A stretch of DNA of 64,000 nucleotides, from positions 1,566,042 through 1,630,041 of the forward strand of contig RPFO01000103.1 of assembly GCA_009746045.1 (NCBI GenBank), read 5' to 3'. Positions 61,051 to 64,000 of this stretch are shown piece by piece. The notes under the pieces are model-generated. The model had not been told where the DNA came from. It did no database searches and saw only the letters and a program-made list of their open reading frames with translations. This DNA comes from Mesostigma viride (lineage: Eukaryota > Streptophyta > Mesostigmatophyceae > Mesostigmatales > Mesostigmataceae). How positions within the stretch are numbered: position 1 is the stretch's first letter; each line of letters opens with the position of its first letter. The position numbers were made by a program, and so were the translations under genes.

Positions 61051-61201
61051 GTTGATTCATGCATTGATTCATTCTTTGATTGATTCATTTCCTCGTTCAC
61101 GTGCCTCCGTTTGTATGCAACGGCTTACAAGCTGTCTGTGGCCACGAGCCTTTCATTCGTCTGCATGTTGGCGTTCATCGATCCTGTTTCCTTATTAAAG
61201 C

Positions 61202-61912
61202 AAGGGAAGGGAAGGGAAGGGAAGGGAAGGGAAGGGAAGGGAAGGGAAGGGAAGGGAAGGGAAGGGAAGGGAAGGGAAGGGAAGGGAAGGGAAGGGAAGG
61301 GAAGGGAAGGGAAGGGAAGGGAAGGGAAGGGAAGGGAAGGGAAGGGAAGGGAAGGGAAGGGAAGGGAAGGGAAGGGAAGGGAAGGGAAGGGAAGGGAAGG
61401 GAAGGGAAGGGAAGGGAAGGGAAGGGAAGGGAAGGGAAGGGAAGGGAAGGGAAGGGAAGGGAAGGGAAGGGAAGGGAAGGGAAGGGAAGGGAAGGGAAGG
61501 GAAGGGAAGGGAAGGGAAGGGAAGGGAAGGGAAGGGAAGGGAAGGGAAGGGAAGGGAAGGGAAGGGAAGGGAAGGGAAGGGAAGGGAAGGGAAGGGAAGG
61601 GAAGGGAAGGGAAGGGAAGGGAAGGGAAGGGAAGGGAAGGGAAGGGAAGGGAAGGGAAGGGAAGGGAAGGGAAGGGAAGGGAAGGGAAGGGAAGGGAAGG
61701 GAAGGGAAGGGAAGGGAAGGGAAGGGAAGGGAAGGGAAGGGAAGGGAAGGGAAGGGAAGGGAAGGGAAGGGAAGGGAAGGGAAGGGAAGGGAAGGGAAGG
61801 GAAGGGAAGGGAAGGGAAGGGAAGGGAAGGGAAGGGAAGGGAAGGGAAGGGAAGGGAAGGGAAGGGAAGGGAAGGGAAGGGAAGGGAAGGGAAGGGAAGG
61901 GAAGGGAAGGGA
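61202..61912 (+). repeat. Uninterrupted (aaggg)n array, ~142 copies
   Basis: About 711 bases of perfect 5-bp repeat on the sense strand of the protease intron. No interruption is visible by eye. Confidence 0.97.
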
Positions 61913-62344
61913 ATGCACGGGGACAATGGCCTTCTCGAGTATCAAACGTGGCCCGTTGCATTAGTGTATTCCCTGGGGTAGTTGTCTGGCTAGCTTATCC
62001 TAGCTTCAGTAACACAACATAAGACAAGGCAAGCCAATACAGCACAAGGTAACACAATCCAACCCTCCTCAACCCTACCCTACCCTACGCTACCCAACCC
62101 AACCCTATCCTACCCTACCCTTCCGAACACAACCCAGCCTTCTACCAGGCCAGTAATCGATCCAAGGTCACCTTTTGCAAGTCTCCTGCCCTTCCCACGA
62201 ACTCCTCGCCACGTTCCCGGACCTCGCACCTGCCTGAAACCCTTTCCCCATCCCAGCCAACCAACCCCATCCCGCCCACCCACCCATCCACCCCCATCCC
62301 TTCCCCCCCGCCACCCCCGCACCCCCACCCGGACCCCCCGCCAG

Positions 62345-62761
62345 GTTACTCAATGGGACCTCCCGCGTGCGCGTCTCCGCCGACGCCGACTTCATGAACG
62401 ACGGCCGCGGCGGCGCCGACTGCGACGGCCACGGGACGCATGTGGCAGGGACCCTGGGCGCCGCCACCTACGGCGTGGCCAAGCTGGTCAACCTCTTCTC
62501 TGTCCGCGTGCTCAATTGCGAAGGCGACGGCTTGCTCTCGGGCGTGCTCGCGGGCCTCGCGTGGGTCGTCGCCAACCACGCCAAACCCGCGGTCATCAAC
62601 CTGTCCCTCGGGCTCACCATCTACTCGACCGTGTACGACGAGGCGGTCCAGTCGGCAGTCCGCGCGGGCATCACGGTGGTCACGGCGGCGGGTAACGACA
62701 ACATCAACGCGTGCTACCAGCAGGCGAGCACGTACGCGATTAACGTGGGCGCGCTGAACAG
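62345..62761 (+). CDS. Subtilisin-like protease, exon 2
   Basis: 139 codons continuing exon 1 in phase. DGHGTHVAGT carries the catalytic His (codon at 62430); VRVLNCEGDGLLSGVLAGLA, AVINLSLG and VTAAGNDNINACYQQA follow, with the oxyanion-hole Asn in AAGN. It ends at INVGALN and donor aacag/gtgggt (GT at 62762). The exon with catalytic Ser (GTSMA box in this family) is not in the window, so the gene is incomplete at the right edge. N-F-S-type proteinase K spacing is normal. Confidence 0.88.
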
Positions 62762-63297
62762 GTGGGTCGTGGTAGTGACTCTACTTTATCATTATTATAT
62801 ATGATATCGTCTAGTTGTATTGTTTATATGCTATCGTGTAGTTGTATTTTTTATATGTTATCGTATAGTTGTATTGTGGTCTTGTCATTCTACTATGTTA
62901 TTTAGTTCAACTCTGCTGGCCGGGGAGCTGTCATCTTTGCTTGAACACAGTGCTTTTCACTTGCACGCTGTGTGAGCGCATATGCAACAAGTAAACGTGG
63001 GTGCCCTCACAGGTGGGTTCAGTAACTGGCAGGAACATGCCACCATTCGGCTGGGGAGAGATTTCCCGTTAGCCATGTACTTGCTGACTTGTTGCTGTGG
63101 CATCCAGAGCATGTGTGGGGATCATGACACTGCAGCAATCGCTTTATCTCTTTTTGCGAGGTTCGATGGCCAGGAAACACGCACTAATCAATTAATCAAT
63201 ATATTAGTCAATATTATTAGCACTCTAATCTGGTATTATTGTGCTCCATGACTGCCCCAAGGGGAGCGCGTGACTAATCAATTAATTTAATACCAAT
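62762..63297 (+). other. Intron 2 (part) with duplicated exon end
   Basis: AT-richer sequence with repeated tatatgatatcgtctagttgtat-like motifs (62795-62880). At 62993-63016 the sequence aacgtgggtgccctcacaggt nearly repeats the end of exon 2 and its donor (62742-62767). No exon 3 can be placed with confidence. Confidence 0.55.
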
Positions 63298-63376
63298 GGC
63301 ACAAAATAATAATAATAATACCAGATGATAATAATAATACAGATGATAATAATAATAATAATAATACCAGATGATA
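63298..63376. repeat. (aat)n microsatellite with ccagatgat units
   Basis: Runs of aataat separated by acc/acagatgat, three cycles. Confidence 0.92.
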
Positions 63377-63403
63377 GTCCTTTCCATTCCTGTTGGTCGC
63401 ACA

Positions 63404-64000
63404 ATACCTCCCCCCTCCCCTCCCTCCCTCCCCTCCCCTCCCTCCCTCCTCCCCTCCCCTCCCTCCTCCCCTCCCTCCCTCCCCTCCCTCCCTCCCCTCC
63501 TCTCGCCCTCCCCTCCTCCTCCCCTCCCCTCCCCTCCTCCCTCCCCTCCCCTCCCTCCCTCCCTCCCCTCCCCTCCCTCCCCTCCCCTCCCTCGCCCTCC
63601 TCCCCTCCCTCCCCTCCCCTCCCCTCCCTCCTCCCTCTCCCTCCCTCCCCTCCCTCCCTCCCTCCCCTCCCTCATCCCTCCCTCCCCTCCCCTCCCCTCC
63701 CTCCCTACCCCCTCCCTCCCCTCCCCCTCCCTCCCCTCCCTCCCCTCTCCCCTCCCTCCTCCCCTCCTCCCCTCCGCCGACCTCCCCTGCCCCTCCCCTC
63801 TCCCTCCTCCCTCCCCTCCCTCCCCTCCCTCCCTCCCTCCTCCTCTCCTCCTCCCCTCCTCTCCCTCCTCCCCTCCCCTCCCCTCTCCCTCCCCCAGCCT
63901 CCCCTCCCTCCCTCCCCTCCCTCCCTCCCTCCTCCCCTCCCCTCCCCTCGCCTCCCCTCCCCTCCCTCCCCTCCTCCTCTCCCCTCCTCCCCTCACCTGC
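63404..64000. repeat. Polypyrimidine (ccctcc)n tract
   Basis: About 600 bases of ccctccctcc/cctcc with rare other bases, running off the window; probably still intron 2. The minus-strand Gly/Arg/Glu frame is an artefact. Confidence 0.93.

Larger units (their letters stand above)
60539..62344 (+). other. Intron 1 of protease gene, filled with simple repeats
   Basis: 1806 bases, gtacgt...ccccgccag. Joining phase-2 ends (cg + g) restores a continuous frame from VEF through RLLNGTSRVRVSADADF. Contents: cattcgct repeats (60570-60635), cttcc/ccctcc tract, (aaggg)n, acaac/accct-rich stretch, and a C-rich stretch before the acceptor. Confidence 0.82.

Noticed and set aside
60545..61198. Proline/leucine/serine-rich reading frames and their Gly/Arg/Glu complements
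   Set aside because: Simple-sequence artefacts of the ccctcc tract; exon 1 of the protease ends at a good donor just before it.
61080..62022. Long open frames of repeated Gly-Arg-Glu-Gly-Lys and Ser-Leu-Pro-Phe-Pro on both strands
   Set aside because: They arise because the 5-bp aaggg repeat has no stop codon in several frames; the array lies in a protease intron.
63274..63996. 240-codon Gly/Arg/Glu-rich minus-strand frame
   Set aside because: Product of a pyrimidine-rich microsatellite, with no family features.
1..64000. tRNA, rRNA or bacterial operon features
   Set aside because: No cloverleaf, rRNA-like stretch or gene cluster with ribosome-binding sites could be found by eye.

Overview
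This is eukaryotic nuclear DNA, almost entirely retrotransposon. There is one recognisable host gene, a secreted subtilisin-type protease split by introns, at the right-hand end. I see no operons, ribosomal RNA, tRNA or CRISPR. The mixture of chromodomain Ty3/gypsy elements, a divergent copia-like family, APE-type LINEs, a PD-(D/E)xK LINE fragment, CACTA-ended MITE-like DNA and long introns full of simple repeats fits a repeat-rich alga or other protist. I cannot name the species.

Layout. 1-17021: 3' part of a Ty3/gypsy element (gypsy-1). Its pol is broken by a tandem pair of unclassified non-autonomous insertions (879-2839) and by an 8.4 kb copia-like element on the minus strand (copia-1, 3681-12128; 5-bp TSD ttaaa). 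Gypsy-1 sits inside a minus-strand LINE (LINE-1, 17022-20335), which also carries GC-rich palindromes and abuts an array of ~715-bp tandem repeats (20327-22738). 22795-25917: a complete gag-only LTR element (TSD aagca). 25918-28315: unassigned and dispersed-repeat DNA. 28316-36772: copia-2, a second copy of the copia family on the plus strand (TSD gttat). 37030-40210: dispersed repeats, a restriction-like-endonuclease LINE fragment and G-rich DNA. 40416-58424: LINE cluster. LINE-2 (minus) has a 13-bp TSD inside a LINE endonuclease remnant. LINE-3 and LINE-4 were inserted one after another at the same 14-bp site. Gypsy-2, complete with both LTRs (46793-57604; TSD tgggg), sits in LINE-4. 58439-64000: spacer, then the protease gene.

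The most interesting part is the gypsy family. Beyond gag and pol it carries (i) a small Arg/Gly-rich ORF that begins inside the LTR, in which all nine codon differences between the two copies over the first 31 codons are synonymous; (ii) a leader ORF resembling the hybrid-binding (viroplasmin-like) domain of RNase H1, enclosed by a textbook splice donor (CAG/GTGAGT) and a polypyrimidine acceptor just before gag; and (iii) a ~775-residue third ORF in the env position, without env features, preceded in both copies by a conserved splice acceptor. Together this suggests an element that sorts its products by retrovirus-like alternative splicing. The copia family is also odd: its polyprotein order is integrase, aspartic-protease-like domain, reverse transcriptase, RNase H, with DTN for DTG and GDD for the usual copia VDD.

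Caveats: several single-base frame breaks lie in G or C runs and could be assembly errors. All homology statements are by eye, without database searches.
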